A DNA stretch of 64,000 nt from positions 95,739 through 159,738 of the forward strand of contig NZ_JALXFV010000003.1 in the NCBI RefSeq assembly GCF_023699475.1, in the 5' to 3' direction. The stretch comes from Halomarina rubra. Lineage in GTDB: Archaea > Halobacteriota > Halobacteria > Halobacteriales > Haloarculaceae. Shown here piece by piece: positions 1 to 9,285 of the stretch (positions within the stretch are counted from its first letter, which is position 1; the number at the start of each line of letters is the position of its first letter). Position numbers and translations under genes: made by a program. Under the pieces are notes generated by a model. The model saw nothing but the letters and a program-made list of their open reading frames with translations. It made no database searches and had not been told where the DNA came from.

Positions 1-742
1 CGACGAGCGAGTCCGCCGAGGGGTCGTCCTCCTCGGGCACCGCGAACGGCCCCTCGCCGGAGGCGTCGGCCGCGTCCGGGACGTCCTCGGCGACGGCCGA
101 TTCGAGCTGCTCGCCCTCGCCGAGGCCCTTCGCCTCGGGGAGGTCTGGCATCTCGTCGAGGTCGCCGTCGTCGTCCATCGACGTGAGCAGTTCGTCGAGG
201 TCGTCGTACTCCGCCGCCGTGTCGAGCGCGTCGAGCACGTCGGCGTCGAGGTCGTCCGGCTGGTCGTCGGGAGGCGCGTCGGCCTCGGCCGACTGCGAGT
301 CGGCGTCCTCCGCGTCGGTCCCCTCCTCGGGGACGAGCGGTTCGACGTCCGCGTCGGCCTCCTTGCGTGCCGCGAGTCGCTCGCGGAGCGTCTCGACGAC
401 GGCGTCGGTGTCGGTGTCGGCGTCGGCCGCCGTCCCGCGCTGGGCCGACTCGACGAGCGCTTCGATAGCGTCGGCCCCGTCGAGGGCCGCGTCGACGAGG
501 TCGGATTCGGGTCGGACCTCGCCGGCGCGGACGGCGCTGAGAACGTCCTCGACGGCGTGTGCGACCGCGCTCGCGTCGTCGAGCCCCGCCATCGCACAGT
601 TGCCCTTCAGGCTGTGAGCGGTGCGGAACGCCTCGTCCAGCGTCGCCGCGTCCTCGGGCGCCTGTTCGATGGCGATGAGCCCGTCGCTCAGGTCCCGGAG
701 CTGGGTCGTGCTCTCACGGACGAACTCATCGCTGACGGTCAT
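1..742 (-). CDS. cheA: Chemotaxis histidine kinase CheA (5' part; runs off the window)
   Basis: CheA is the cytoplasmic kinase that takes signals from transducers through CheW and phosphorylates CheY. The 247 visible residues start with an Hpt domain; the phospho-accepting histidine is H43 in the motif TAHSLKGNCAMAG. After about residue 110 the sequence becomes a long acidic Asp/Glu/Ala linker, as in haloarchaeal CheA. The dimerisation, kinase and CheW-like domains lie outside the window. The ATG at 742 has a good Shine-Dalgarno (GGGAGGTG, 758-751), 8 nt upstream. It is the last visible gene of the operon transducer-cheW-cheY-cheA. Confidence 0.93.
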   Translation of the reverse strand, partial: MTVSDEFVRESTTQLRDLSDGLIAIEQAPEDAATLDEAFRTAHSLKGNCAMAGLDDASAVAHAVEDVLSAVRAGEVRPESDLVDAALDGADAIEALVESAQRGTAADADTDTDAVVETLRERLAARKEADADVEPLVPEEGTDAEDADSQSAEADAPPDDQPDDLDADVLDALDTAAEYDDLDELLTSMDDDGDLDEMPDLPEAKGLGEGEQLESAVAEDVPDAADASGEGPFAVPEEDDPSADSLV

Positions 743-794
743 CCGCGGCGCACCTCCCGTCCGCGCTGGTCGACACCGATGCTGAAGGGGCGAC

Positions 795-1169
795 TCATGC
801 GAGGACGCCGTCGATGGCCCCGATGATGTCGTCGTCGTCGAACGGCTTCGTGACGTAGCCGTCCGCACCCGCGCGGGCCGCGAGCTTCATCTTCTTGCGC
901 TGGCCGACCGACGTACACATCAGCACCCGTGCGTCGGGGTCGATGTGCTTGATGGCCGCGGTGGCCTTCACGCCGTTCGCCTTCCGCATCACGATGTCCA
1001 TCAGGACGACGTCGATGTCGGCGGCGTGTTCCTTGTACTTCTGGACGGCCCACGCGCCGTTGGGTGCTTCGTCGACGATGTAGTACCGCGTGTCGTCGAG
1101 GACGTTCTTCAGACGACTCCGCATGTAATCGGAGTCGTCGACGATCAGGATGCCGATAGTGTCGCTCAT
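795..1169 (-). CDS. cheY: Chemotaxis response regulator CheY
   Basis: Single-domain receiver of 124 residues, the usual CheY length. The acidic pocket is D11/D12, the phospho-acceptor is D58 (LMDIVM), the switch Thr is T86 and the conserved lysine is K108 (TKPF). Phospho-CheY controls archaellum rotation switching. Its ATG overlaps the cheW stop by 4 nt (ATGA), so the two are probably translationally coupled, and cheA follows after 52 nt. Confidence 0.95.
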   Translation of the reverse strand: MSDTIGILIVDDSDYMRSRLKNVLDDTRYYIVDEAPNGAWAVQKYKEHAADIDVVLMDIVMRKANGVKATAAIKHIDPDARVLMCTSVGQRKKMKLAARAGADGYVTKPFDDDDIIGAIDGVLA

Positions 1170-1672
1170 GCTGTGTTCTCCAGGTCTGGGGCGATGCTCG
1201 CTGCCAGTCGCTCGACGCCGAGGACGGCAACGTCACCACTAGTCGTACTCTCCGCACCGACGACGGCCGTGACCCACGGCCCCGTCGCGGCGCTCGGTCG
1301 TTTCTCCGGCCGCTCGATGGCCGTGACCGGGTAGCGCACGATGTCGCCGATACCGTCGACGAGGACACCGATACGCTGTGCTTCGTCGTCCTCGCGTTCG
1401 AGGACGAGCAGCTTACCGTCCCGGTCGCTCGGCGGCAGGTCGAACGCGACCCGCGTGTCGAGCACGCAGACCATCTCGCCACCGACACCCGCGAGGCCCG
1501 CGACGAGGTCGACCGTCTGCGGGATGCGCGTGATGGGCGGTACGTCCGTGACCTGCGCGACCCGGGCGACCTCGAAGGCGTACTCCGCCGCGCCGACGGA
1601 GACGGTGACGAACTCGACGAGTTCGCGGGTCTCGCTCGCGCCGGCGTGTTCGGCCTCGCTCACTGCGACCAC
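1166..1672 (-). CDS. cheW: Chemotaxis adaptor CheW
   Basis: CheW-like domain over residues 18-160 (start ELVEFVTVSVG, then VPPITRIPQ and an MVCVLDTR segment), the adaptor that couples transducers to CheA in the cytoplasmic signalling array. The upstream-most start is GTG at 1672. An in-frame GTG at 1663 would give an N-terminus MSEAEHAG, which looks more natural; neither has an obvious Shine-Dalgarno. It sits 39 nt after the transducer gene and overlaps cheY by 4 nt. Confidence 0.9.
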   Translation of the reverse strand: MVAVSEAEHAGASETRELVEFVTVSVGAAEYAFEVARVAQVTDVPPITRIPQTVDLVAGLAGVGGEMVCVLDTRVAFDLPPSDRDGKLLVLEREDDEAQRIGVLVDGIGDIVRYPVTAIERPEKRPSAATGPWVTAVVGAESTTSGDVAVLGVERLAASIAPDLENTA

Positions 1673-1711
1673 CCGCAGCGGCCGGCCGGTCGGGTCTGGT
1701 GACGCATCGGT

Positions 1712-4222
1712 TCAGTCACTCCGTTCGGCGGGAACGGCGTCCTCGTCGTGGTCCGCGGTCTCCTCGTCGGCCACCTCGGCCGCGTCGTCGACGTCGACGG
1801 CGTCGTCCTCGTCGCCGGTCTCGAAGCGGTCCAGCGCGTCGCTCAGGCGCGTCGCCTGTTCTGCGAGGGCACCGGCACCGCCGGACACTTCGCGCAGCGC
1901 GGTCGTCTGGGTCTCCGCGGCCGTCGCGACGAACTCGGACTCGACGGTCGTCTCCTCGGAGATGGAGGCCGCCTCGTCCACCGTCCGCACGATGGACTCG
2001 GTCGAGGCCGCCTGCTCCTCGGTCGACTCGGAGATCTCCTGGATACCGTCGTTGGTCTCCTGGGCGTAGGCCGCAATCTCGTCGAGTGCGTCGGCCGCGT
2101 TCTCGACGGAGCCGGTGTTCTCGGAGATACGGTCGCTGTTCTCACGGACCTCCGTCACCGTCTGTTCGGTCTGAGCGCGGATGCGCTCGAGGCGGTCCTC
2201 GATGTCGCCTGCGGTCTGTTTGGTCTCCTCGGCCAGGTTCTTAATCTCGTTCGCGACCACGGCGAACCCTTCGCCGGACTCGCCGGCACGCGACGCCTCG
2301 ATGTTCGCGTTCAGTGCGAGCATGTTGGTCTGCTCTGCGACCTCGGAGATGAACTCGATCAGCTCGTCGACCTGGGCGACCTCCTGTTCGAGTAGTTCGA
2401 TCTCGTCGACGGTCTCGCCGGACTGTGCCTCGATTTCCTCCATCGACTGGATCGCGTCCGCGGCCGCGTCGCGACCGGACCGGCCGGTCTCTGCGGTCTC
2501 GCGGGCGATGGACGCCACGTCCGTGGACGACTCGGCGATCTCCTCGATGGTCGTCAGGTGCGAGATCATGTCCTCGGACGCCGTCTGGAGCGTCTCGTTC
2601 TGCTTTCGCGCGTCCTCGCTGATCTCCTTGAGCGACTCGGAGGTGTCCTCGGACTCCTCGGAGATCATCTCGGCGCTGGCGGCCACCTGCTGGGTGGACG
2701 TCGCCACTTCGTCGCTGAACGTCTTCAGGCGGTCGACGGTCGCCTCGATCTCGTCGATCATGGCGTTGAACTCCGTCGCGACGTCGGCCATCGCACGGCT
2801 CTCGTCGGCGGGGTCCATGCGGCGGGTGAGGTCACCCGCTGCACACGCCTGCATGACCTGGCTATAGTCGTCTGCACGGCTCTCCAGCCGGCGGTTCAGC
2901 TTCTCGGTCTCTGCACGGGCGGTCTCGGTCTCCTCGATCTGGCCGCGGACGCGGTCGCGCATCGCGGCGAAACCGGCGTACAGGCGACCGAACTCGTCTT
3001 CGCGCGAGGTCTCGAGGTCGACGTCGAACTCACCCTGCTCCATCTGCTCTGCCTTGCCGCGCAGGCGGTTGACCGAGCGGGCGGTGCTCGTCCCGAGCAC
3101 GACACCGAACACACCGATGAACAGCACTGCGAGGCCGGAGCCGAGCAGACTGAACTGCGTAATCTCCGTCGAGTACGCGGTGGTCATCGGCGTCTCGGTG
3201 ACGACGACCCAGCCGGTGTCACCGACTTCCGCGTAGTTGCGAAGCGACCCACCGTCGGCGAGGAGCCCGGCCATCGCGCCGGGGGCCTCACCGTCGCGGA
3301 GGGCACCGGAGCCGCCCTCGGACTGCGCGAGGCCGACGATCTCGTCGTTCTCGTAGGTCGTGAGCGTCGTCGCGTTGGTCTGGTACATGGCAGGGACGCT
3401 GCTCATGTCCATCTCGCCCATCGCCATGTCGCCGTGCATGCCGCCCATGTTCTCGGCGCGCTGCTCCATCTCCGCACGCGAGAGCGTGCCGGGGAGCCAG
3501 GCGTGCCCGAGTTCGTGAGCGTGGCGCATCACCGTCTCGCCGTTCGCGCTGACGAGCGCGATGTCGGCGGCGGTCTGGTCGCCGGTCATGGAGACCGACT
3601 GGTAGCTGTCGAATCGGATGGTGACGAAGACGTACTCACCGATCTCGCCCTTGACGGGCGACCCGTAGGTCACCGCGGGGACGGTCCCGTTCGTGGTCTG
3701 GACGAGGTGGGGTTCGGAGACGAACTGGTTCTCGCCGTACGAACCGTACTGCGTGTAGTACGCGTTCGCCGTGACGGTCTGGTTGTAGACGGCGTCCTTG
3801 TCGCTCCAGGGCTGTGAGAGCGCCTGAAACGTCGACCCGTCGACGCCCGTGTCCGTCGAGGTGACGTCCCCGTCGACGAAGTCGACGTAGTGGACGGAGT
3901 GCGTTCCGTCGGGGAGGCGTGCCTGCCACTCGGTCAGAGCGGCGGACGTGTCCTCACCCTGCTGGATAACGTCCGACTGTGCGATAGCGGGTGCGAACCC
4001 GGTGTTTCTGTCGTGCCAGCCTTCGAGGCTGTGTGCCTCACTGGCCGCGAAACTCGTGTACTGGTCGTCAACACCAGCGTTCATCTGCTGCTGCATCTGT
4101 GCGGTCGTGACTACACCGACAAGTCCGACGGAGACGCCTAGGATGAGTAGGACGATCCCGAACTTGCGGGCGTAGCTCTTGCGGATGAAATCCGGAACGA
4201 CCGAGCGGAGCGGTCCCGACAT
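1712..4222 (-). CDS. Halobacterial transducer (methyl-accepting chemotaxis receptor) with large extracellular sensor
   Basis: 836-residue membrane receptor. TM1 is about residues 22-42, followed by an extracellular sensor of about 310 residues that looks Cache-like, TM2 about 357-378, a HAMP domain 380-432, a second HAMP-like segment 449-500, then the long coiled-coil signalling domain with the hairpin tip near 618-672 ([38 protein letters not shown]). The tail after residue 800 is acidic. The ligand is unknown, but residues 252-279 form a Met/His-rich segment (nine Met in 28 residues) that could bind copper or another soft metal. First gene of the che operon; a TATA-like box 24 nt before the ATG suggests a leaderless transcript. 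Confidence 0.93.
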   Translation of the reverse strand: MSGPLRSVVPDFIRKSYARKFGIVLLILGVSVGLVGVVTTAQMQQQMNAGVDDQYTSFAASEAHSLEGWHDRNTGFAPAIAQSDVIQQGEDTSAALTEWQARLPDGTHSVHYVDFVDGDVTSTDTGVDGSTFQALSQPWSDKDAVYNQTVTANAYYTQYGSYGENQFVSEPHLVQTTNGTVPAVTYGSPVKGEIGEYVFVTIRFDSYQSVSMTGDQTAADIALVSANGETVMRHAHELGHAWLPGTLSRAEMEQRAENMGGMHGDMAMGEMDMSSVPAMYQTNATTLTTYENDEIVGLAQSEGGSGALRDGEAPGAMAGLLADGGSLRNYAEVGDTGWVVVTETPMTTAYSTEITQFSLLGSGLAVLFIGVFGVVLGTSTARSVNRLRGKAEQMEQGEFDVDLETSREDEFGRLYAGFAAMRDRVRGQIEETETARAETEKLNRRLESRADDYSQVMQACAAGDLTRRMDPADESRAMADVATEFNAMIDEIEATVDRLKTFSDEVATSTQQVAASAEMISEESEDTSESLKEISEDARKQNETLQTASEDMISHLTTIEEIAESSTDVASIARETAETGRSGRDAAADAIQSMEEIEAQSGETVDEIELLEQEVAQVDELIEFISEVAEQTNMLALNANIEASRAGESGEGFAVVANEIKNLAEETKQTAGDIEDRLERIRAQTEQTVTEVRENSDRISENTGSVENAADALDEIAAYAQETNDGIQEISESTEEQAASTESIVRTVDEAASISEETTVESEFVATAAETQTTALREVSGGAGALAEQATRLSDALDRFETGDEDDAVDVDDAAEVADEETADHDEDAVPAERSD

Positions 4223-4246
4223 GTCCGGTGTTCAAACTTACTTGTG

Positions 4247-4252
4247 CTTAAA
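4247..4252 (-). promoter_or_regulatory. TATA-like box for the transducer-che operon
   Basis: TTTAAG on the minus strand, ending 24 nt before the transducer ATG. This is the usual distance for a leaderless haloarchaeal transcript. Inferred from position only. Confidence 0.45.
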
Positions 4253-4297
4253 CTTTGTCCAACACATGTATTTCTCAGAACGGGAATTTACACGAAG

Positions 4298-4314
4298 CCT
4301 ATCTAGTCGATAGG
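4298..4314. promoter_or_regulatory. Inverted repeat upstream of the che operon promoter
   Basis: Perfect inverted repeat CCTATC-TAGTC-GATAGG, about 45 nt upstream of the TATA-like box of the transducer gene. It is AT-rich against its surroundings and could be a regulator site; no regulator is known. Confidence 0.3.
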
Positions 4315-4484
4315 TAGGCACTAAACCACACCACTGCGGTCGAAAACGGCCGATGTACCCCAGTGAGCCGCCCGAACGATTAATCGGTCGTTATCACCCG
4401 TTTGAAGCGTCGAGGGCGGTCGCTACGGGCGTTTCTCTCTGTCGTCCGACAGCTCTCGCGAGAAGGGGGAGGGCGACTAGCGTG

Positions 4485-5138
4485 CTACAGCGTGACGCCC
4501 TCTCGTTCGGCGAGCGTCTCGGTGATGAGCGTGTCGTGGCCTCGCCGGAGTCGTTCGGAGAGCGCCTGGTGGGAGATACCGATGTCGGCGGCCAACTCCC
4601 GGAGACCGATGCGTCGCGGGATGTCGAAGTAGCCCCGCTCGCAGGCGGCCAGGAGCGCCTCGCGCTGTTCGGTGGTGATGCCGAACCGCTGGGGCTGCTC
4701 CGGGTCGAGGTGCGAGACGGTGTCGATCTCGACGGCGACGCCGTGGTCCGTGCTGGTCTCGTGGGCCGACGACAGCGCCCCCCGTCCCGGGTACAGGACG
4801 CGTATCTTCCAACTCGCCCCCGACGCGCGGGCGCTCAGGACCGTCCCGGTCCCGGAGAGCATCCGGAGGACGAGGTCGAACTCCGGGGTCCACTTGACGT
4901 GGTAGAGGAACTCCGTCGAGTGGTCGGCCAGACAGGTGAACGACGCGACGCTGTCGTCGCCCGCCAGCGCCTCAGAGATAAGCTCCCGACTTCCCCCGGT
5001 CGCGCGGAGCAGCGGTGCCCCACCCTCTCCGGGGGCGACCGTCGATTCACAGACGAACGTCGTCTCCGGAAGCGCGGTGAGCGCGCCGGCGAGCGCGAAC
5101 GAACGGGCGGGAATCGTGAGCCCCGCAACAGTTGCCAT
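4485..5138 (-). CDS. HTH-10 family (bacterio-opsin-activator-like) transcriptional regulator
   Basis: 217-residue cytoplasmic regulator. The last 55 residues are the HTH-10 module typical of haloarchaea (LTTEQREALLAA-like start seen as ITTEQREALLAACERGYFD, then LRELAADIGISHQALSERLRRG). The N-terminal 150 residues are the poorly understood sensor half seen in Bat-like proteins. It is divergent from a second HTH-10 gene with 158 bp between the starts. A TTTAGT box lies 26-31 nt before its ATG (5169-5164), consistent with a leaderless message. Target unknown. Confidence 0.85.
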   Translation of the reverse strand: MATVAGLTIPARSFALAGALTALPETTFVCESTVAPGEGGAPLLRATGGSRELISEALAGDDSVASFTCLADHSTEFLYHVKWTPEFDLVLRMLSGTGTVLSARASGASWKIRVLYPGRGALSSAHETSTDHGVAVEIDTVSHLDPEQPQRFGITTEQREALLAACERGYFDIPRRIGLRELAADIGISHQALSERLRRGHDTLITETLAEREGVTL

Positions 5139-5163
5139 ATGAAGGTCTCAACACGAGACTCCG

Positions 5164-5169
5164 ACTAAA
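5164..5169 (-). promoter_or_regulatory. TATA-like box of the 4485-5138 regulator
   Basis: TTTAGT on the minus strand, ending 26 nt before the ATG at 5138. Position fits a leaderless archaeal promoter. Confidence 0.35.
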
Positions 5170-5255
5170 CACTTTGTTCACGTATCCGAAACGTTCGGCC
5201 GAAATCGGCCACCAACCGGGGTGTCGGGCCGGCCGCCGTCACCCGTCCGGCAAGA

Positions 5256-5274
5256 TTTATGTTCCGAGCGGAAC
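5256..5274 (+). promoter_or_regulatory. TATA box followed directly by a 14-bp palindromic operator
   Basis: TTTAT at 5256-5260 is followed without gap by the perfect palindrome GTTCCG-AG-CGGAAC (5261-5274). The palindrome lies between the TATA box and the expected transcription start of the HTH-10 gene at 5297, where a bound repressor would block initiation. Autoregulation by one of the two flanking regulators is the simplest guess. Confidence 0.5.
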
Positions 5275-5296
5275 ACGAACTGGCGACGACCGGGGT

Positions 5297-6004
5297 ATGC
5301 TCGAACTCACCCTCGACATGGAGCAGTACGACTGTCCGTTCATCGCGGCCAGCGACGGTGCTGCCGTCAGTTTCTGCGCGGCTCACTGGGAGTTCGACCC
5401 GACCGACGACCGGCTAGAGACCCGGATGGTCGTCGAGGGGGCCTCCCCCGACGCCGTCGACGAGGGGCTGCGGGTGCTGCGCGACCACGACGGACTCCGC
5501 GAGTACGACCTCATCTCCCGGCGCGGCGCGGTCGCACACGTCCGGACGGCTATCGACGAGACCGCCGCGATGGGCACCATCCGCGACCACGACGGCTACA
5601 TCACCGGCCCGTTTCGCATCGCCGACGGCCGCGAACTGTGGCACGTGGGGTTCGACCGCGACGGGTCGGCCAACGCCGCGCTGTCGGCGCTCGACCGCGA
5701 CAACGAGTACGACGTCGTCTCGCGGGACCCCGTCGACATCACGGAGTTGAGCGGCTTCGTCCAGAACGTCGGGGCGGCGATGACGCTCGTCGAGGGCTGT
5801 CGGGACCTCACGCCCCGCGAACGCGAGACGCTCGAAGCGGCCGTCGACGGCGGCTACTTCGACAGCCCTCGCGGCGAGACGCTCGGGACGCTCGCCGACC
5901 GGTTCGACGTGTCGAAACCCGCCGTCTCGAAGACGCTGCGTCGGGGACAGGCGAAGACGATGGCTCGCATCACGCAGGCGCTCGACGAGATGGACGAGGA
6001 GTAG
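5297..6004 (+). CDS. HTH-10 family transcriptional regulator next to the ABC importer
   Basis: 235 residues. The C-terminal HTH-10 region is clear (LTPRERETLEAAVDGGYFDSP, then LGTLADRFDVSKPAVSKTLRRG). The N-terminal 160 residues resemble the Bat-type sensor half. The ATG at 5297 was chosen over a longer frame because it follows the TATA box at the right distance and starts with the family-like MLELTLDMEQYDCP. It precedes the importer operon on the same strand by 232 nt, so it may control solute uptake; that is inference. Confidence 0.86.
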   Translation: MLELTLDMEQYDCPFIAASDGAAVSFCAAHWEFDPTDDRLETRMVVEGASPDAVDEGLRVLRDHDGLREYDLISRRGAVAHVRTAIDETAAMGTIRDHDGYITGPFRIADGRELWHVGFDRDGSANAALSALDRDNEYDVVSRDPVDITELSGFVQNVGAAMTLVEGCRDLTPRERETLEAAVDGGYFDSPRGETLGTLADRFDVSKPAVSKTLRRGQAKTMARITQALDEMDEE

Positions 6005-6057
6005 CGTGGTTTGAGGGGGGTGAGCGACAGCGAACGACCGAGAACCACGGAGTCCGA

Positions 6058-6078
6058 ACGGTGAGCGCAGCGAACCGT
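6058..6078. terminator. Hairpin with 11-nt loop after the HTH-10 gene
   Basis: Inverted repeat ACGGT / ACCGT around the loop GAGCGCAGCGA. It lies 54 nt after the regulator's stop and before the importer operon. It belongs to the hairpin family described in the findings. Terminator or processing site is possible; not shown. Confidence 0.35.
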
Positions 6079-6236
6079 GAAAGTAGCGAGCGAGACGCTC
6101 CGAGACGCGAGCGGTGGAGTTTCCAGTCGTTTCTCAGACGCACGCTCGACGTAGCACAGCTCACGGTCGCGCCGTCGCAGGTTAACATGTTAACCCGGGG
6201 TTGCTTCACACCGTACGGTCATTCACACGTAGAGTC

Positions 6237-7679
6237 ATGGATGCGCAGCCAACACGACGGCGAGTACTCGCGACGCTCGGCGCGACGGGCGTCACGGCGC
6301 TGGCCGGTTGTACCAACGACAGCGACGACGGCGACGGCAACCAGACCGACGGGAACGGCGACGGGTCGCCCACGAACGGTGGCTCGATGACCGAGGGCGA
6401 CGGGACGACCGGCACGACCACCGGGTCGGCCGGCGACGTCTCGGGCACGCTCAAGGTCGGCATCGTCCAGCCGGTGTCCGGCGACCTGAAGTACTACGGC
6501 CAGCAGGCGCTGTGGGGGTTCTACTCGGGACTCGGCTACAAGGGAGAGGCCTCCTCGCTGCCCGACGCCTCGACGGGGACGAAGACGATGAGCGTGGGCA
6601 ACCTCGACGTCGAGATGCACGTCCGGGACACGAAACTGCAGGCGTCGACCGCCCAGGAGGTCGCGACCGACCTCGTCCAGAGCGAGGAGGTCGACCTGCT
6701 GTTCGGCTGTACCTCCTCGGCGTCGGCGACGCAGGTCGTCAACACCGTCACCAAGCAGTCGGGCGTCCCGACGATGATCGGCCCCGCGGCGTCCGCGGAC
6801 GTCACCTCCTCCAGCGAGACCTGTACGGACCTGGTGTTCCGCACCAGCGAGAACACCGCGATGGACGCCCGCTCGGGCGGGAAGTACGTCGCCGAGAACT
6901 CCGACGTCTCGAAGGTGTACCTGTTCGGCGCGGACTACTCGTTCGGTCGCGCGGTCGTCAACAACTACAAGACCGTCCTGCAGGCCAACGGCGTCGAGAT
7001 CGTCGGCGAGCGGTTCGTCGAGCAGGGCTACTCCGAGTGGACGCCGCTGCTCGACAACGCGGCCGACGCGGGCGCGGAAGGCATCGTCGGCGGGTTCACC
7101 GTCGCGACGCTGCCCGCGCTGTTCACGACCGTCCTCAACGGGAACTACGACTTCAGTGTGTTCGGCGGGTTCGCCACCCAGATCACGACCCAGATCGTCG
7201 GCCAGACGATGCAGAAGGTGCTGGGCGACCCGCTGACCGCCGAGAAGGTCGAGGCTTCGAACCTCGGGCCGTTCACGACGCGCTACCACTGGAACCAGTA
7301 CGACAACGAGATCAACGACCGCTTCGTCGAGATGTACTCGAACGCCTACGACGCGGTGCCCGACCTGTTCACCTCGGGGACGTTCACCGCGGCGTCGGCC
7401 ATCGTCCAGGCCGCGCAGTCCGCCGGGTCCACCGACGGCGCGGAGATCGCCGACGCTATGCGCGGGATGACCGTCCAGGACACCCCGAAGGGCGAGGGTG
7501 CGTACGTCTTCCAGGAGTACAACAACCAGGCGCGCTCGCCGATGACCGTCGCGAACGTCGTCCCGAACGACGAGGACCTGTGGAACGCACCGGTGAAACC
7601 CTCGGCACCGGTCGCCACCATCTCGAAGGACCAGACCACCATCCCGGCCGACGCCTCGGAGATGAACTGTTCGCTCTGA
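6237..7679 (+). CDS. ABC importer substrate-binding lipoprotein (branched-chain amino acid / amide / urea type)
   Basis: 480-residue periplasmic-binding-protein type I (receptor family ligand binding). Residues 1-25 are a twin-arginine lipoprotein signal (TRRRVLATLG with lipobox ending in C25), then an acidic Gly/Asp/Asn/Thr linker to about residue 65 that tethers the binding domain to the membrane. The mature domain starts SGTLKVGIVQPVSGDLKYYG and carries the family pattern for amides and branched-chain amino acids. The ATG at 6237 was chosen over an upstream in-frame ATG because it puts the Tat motif at the usual place. First gene of the five-gene transporter operon. Confidence 0.9.
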   Translation: MDAQPTRRRVLATLGATGVTALAGCTNDSDDGDGNQTDGNGDGSPTNGGSMTEGDGTTGTTTGSAGDVSGTLKVGIVQPVSGDLKYYGQQALWGFYSGLGYKGEASSLPDASTGTKTMSVGNLDVEMHVRDTKLQASTAQEVATDLVQSEEVDLLFGCTSSASATQVVNTVTKQSGVPTMIGPAASADVTSSSETCTDLVFRTSENTAMDARSGGKYVAENSDVSKVYLFGADYSFGRAVVNNYKTVLQANGVEIVGERFVEQGYSEWTPLLDNAADAGAEGIVGGFTVATLPALFTTVLNGNYDFSVFGGFATQITTQIVGQTMQKVLGDPLTAEKVEASNLGPFTTRYHWNQYDNEINDRFVEMYSNAYDAVPDLFTSGTFTAASAIVQAAQSAGSTDGAEIADAMRGMTVQDTPKGEGAYVFQEYNNQARSPMTVANVVPNDEDLWNAPVKPSAPVATISKDQTTIPADASEMNCSL

Positions 7680-7681
7680 GC

Positions 7682-8494
7682 ATGGCCCGACTCCGAACGC
7701 GAGGACTGACGAAACGGTTCGGTGGCCTCACCGCGGTCGACCACGTCGACTTCGAACTGGGCGACGAACTCTGTTCGCTCATCGGCCCCAACGGCGCGGG
7801 CAAGACGACGTTCTTCGACCTGCTGACGGGCGTGCTCGAACCGACGGAGGGTACGGTCGAACGACGGCGTGGCGACACCTGGGAGGACGTCACCGGGGCA
7901 CCGCCCCACGCGACGGCCGCCAGCGGCGTCCACCGCTCGTACCAGATCACGAGCGTCTTCCCCGAGCGGACGGTCCACGAGAACGTCCGTATCGCCGCGC
8001 AAGCGGCGGGAAGCGACTCCTACACGCTCTGGCGTAACGCCGGTGCGTTCGACCGTTACGTCGAGGAGGCCGACGACATCCTCGACCGGGTGCGCCTCGC
8101 CGACCGCGCCGACACCCCGGCCCGGTCGCTGAGCCACGGCGCGAAACGCCAACTGGAGGTCGCCATCGCGCTGGCGGGCGACCCCGACGTGCTCCTGCTC
8201 GACGAACCGAACGCGGGCGTCTCCTCCGAGAGCGTCGACGACATCGTCGCGCTCATCGAGGACGTCGCCAGCGACCACGCCGTCCTGCTCGTCGAGCACA
8301 ACATGGACATCGTGATGAACGTCTCCGACCGCATCGTCGTCCTGAACCGCGGGAGCGTCATCGCCGACGGCACACCCGAGGAGGTCCGCGACGACCCCGC
8401 GGTCCAGGAGGCGTACCTCGGCGGCTACGAACCCGGCGCTGCCCGCGGGACCGACCGCGGCGAGGACGGCGACACCGCGGAGGGGTCGGCGTGA
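7682..8494 (+). CDS. ABC importer ATP-binding protein, LivG/UrtD-like
   Basis: 270 residues. Walker A GPNGAGKTT at 35-43, signature LSHGAKRQL at 150-158, Walker B VLLLDEP at 170-176 and H-loop histidine H206. The LSHG form of the signature is more like UrtD than LivG, so urea or a short amide is as likely a substrate as branched-chain amino acids. The ATG is 2 nt after the binding-protein stop. The C-terminus has an acidic extension that overlaps the next gene by 4 nt (GTGA). Confidence 0.9.
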   Translation: MARLRTRGLTKRFGGLTAVDHVDFELGDELCSLIGPNGAGKTTFFDLLTGVLEPTEGTVERRRGDTWEDVTGAPPHATAASGVHRSYQITSVFPERTVHENVRIAAQAAGSDSYTLWRNAGAFDRYVEEADDILDRVRLADRADTPARSLSHGAKRQLEVAIALAGDPDVLLLDEPNAGVSSESVDDIVALIEDVASDHAVLLVEHNMDIVMNVSDRIVVLNRGSVIADGTPEEVRDDPAVQEAYLGGYEPGAARGTDRGEDGDTAEGSA

Positions 8495-9285
8495 GTTCGA
8501 GCGACGCACCCGCCGACGACACAAGCGGTGTCGACACCACGACCGAGACGGACGGAGAGACCGACTCGGGGGCGGGCACGCCCGCCGACCCGCTGTTGGC
8601 CGTCGAGGGCGTCCACAGCTACTACGGCGAGAGCCACATCCTCGAGGGCGTCAGCCTCGACGTGAACGAGGGCGAGGTCGTCGCGCTCATCGGCCGCAAC
8701 GGCGTCGGCAAGACGACGACGCTCCGGAGCATCCTCCAGTTGACCCCGCCACGCGAGGGCCACGTCCACTACCGTGGCGAGGACCTCGTCGGCCTGGGCA
8801 CCAACGAGGTCGCCCAGCGCGGTGTCGGCTGGATTCCCGAGGACCGCCGCGTGTTCTCGGCGCTGACCGTCGAGGAGAACGTCCGCATCTCGGTGCCGAA
8901 GGGGGGCGACGTCGACGCCGCCGTCGCGCGGGTCTACGAGACGTTCCCCGCGCTCGAAGAGCGCCGGAACGCCGAGGCGGGCGCGCTCTCGGGGGGCCAA
9001 CAGCAGATGCTCGCCATCGCCCGCGGTCTCGTGGGCGAGAACGACCTCCTCCTGATAGACGAACCGAGCGAGGGCCTCGCCCCGCAGATCGTCGCGGACG
9101 TCGCCGACGCCATCGCCGACGCGAGTCGGGAGGCGACCGTCCTGCTGGTCGAACAGAACCTCCCGCTGGCGCTCGACCTCGCCGACCGCTTCTACGTGCT
9201 CGACAACGGGCAGGTGGTCGCGACCGGCGACACCGACGACGTGAGTGCCGACGACGACGACCTCCGGGGGTATCTCACCGCATGA
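8491..9285 (+). CDS. ABC importer ATP-binding protein, LivF/UrtE-like
   Basis: 264 residues, starting with GTG that overlaps the preceding TGA. An acidic Ser/Asp/Thr-rich lead of 33 residues precedes the ATPase. Walker A GRNGVGKTT at 68-76, signature LSGGQQQML at 166-174, Walker B LLLIDEP at 186-192. The EPSEGLAP segment is typical of LivF. It pairs with the 7682-8494 ATPase as a heterodimer. Overlaps the next permease by 4 nt (ATGA). Confidence 0.9.
   Translation: MSSSDAPADDTSGVDTTTETDGETDSGAGTPADPLLAVEGVHSYYGESHILEGVSLDVNEGEVVALIGRNGVGKTTTLRSILQLTPPREGHVHYRGEDLVGLGTNEVAQRGVGWIPEDRRVFSALTVEENVRISVPKGGDVDAAVARVYETFPALEERRNAEAGALSGGQQQMLAIARGLVGENDLLLIDEPSEGLAPQIVADVADAIADASREATVLLVEQNLPLALDLADRFYVLDNGQVVATGDTDDVSADDDDLRGYLTA

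Noticed and set aside
2558-3817. A 419-codon plus-strand frame opposite the transducer
   Set aside because: Its composition (Val/Gly/Arg/His/Leu without motifs) is that of the shadow of a GC-rich gene; the transducer frame is unmistakable.
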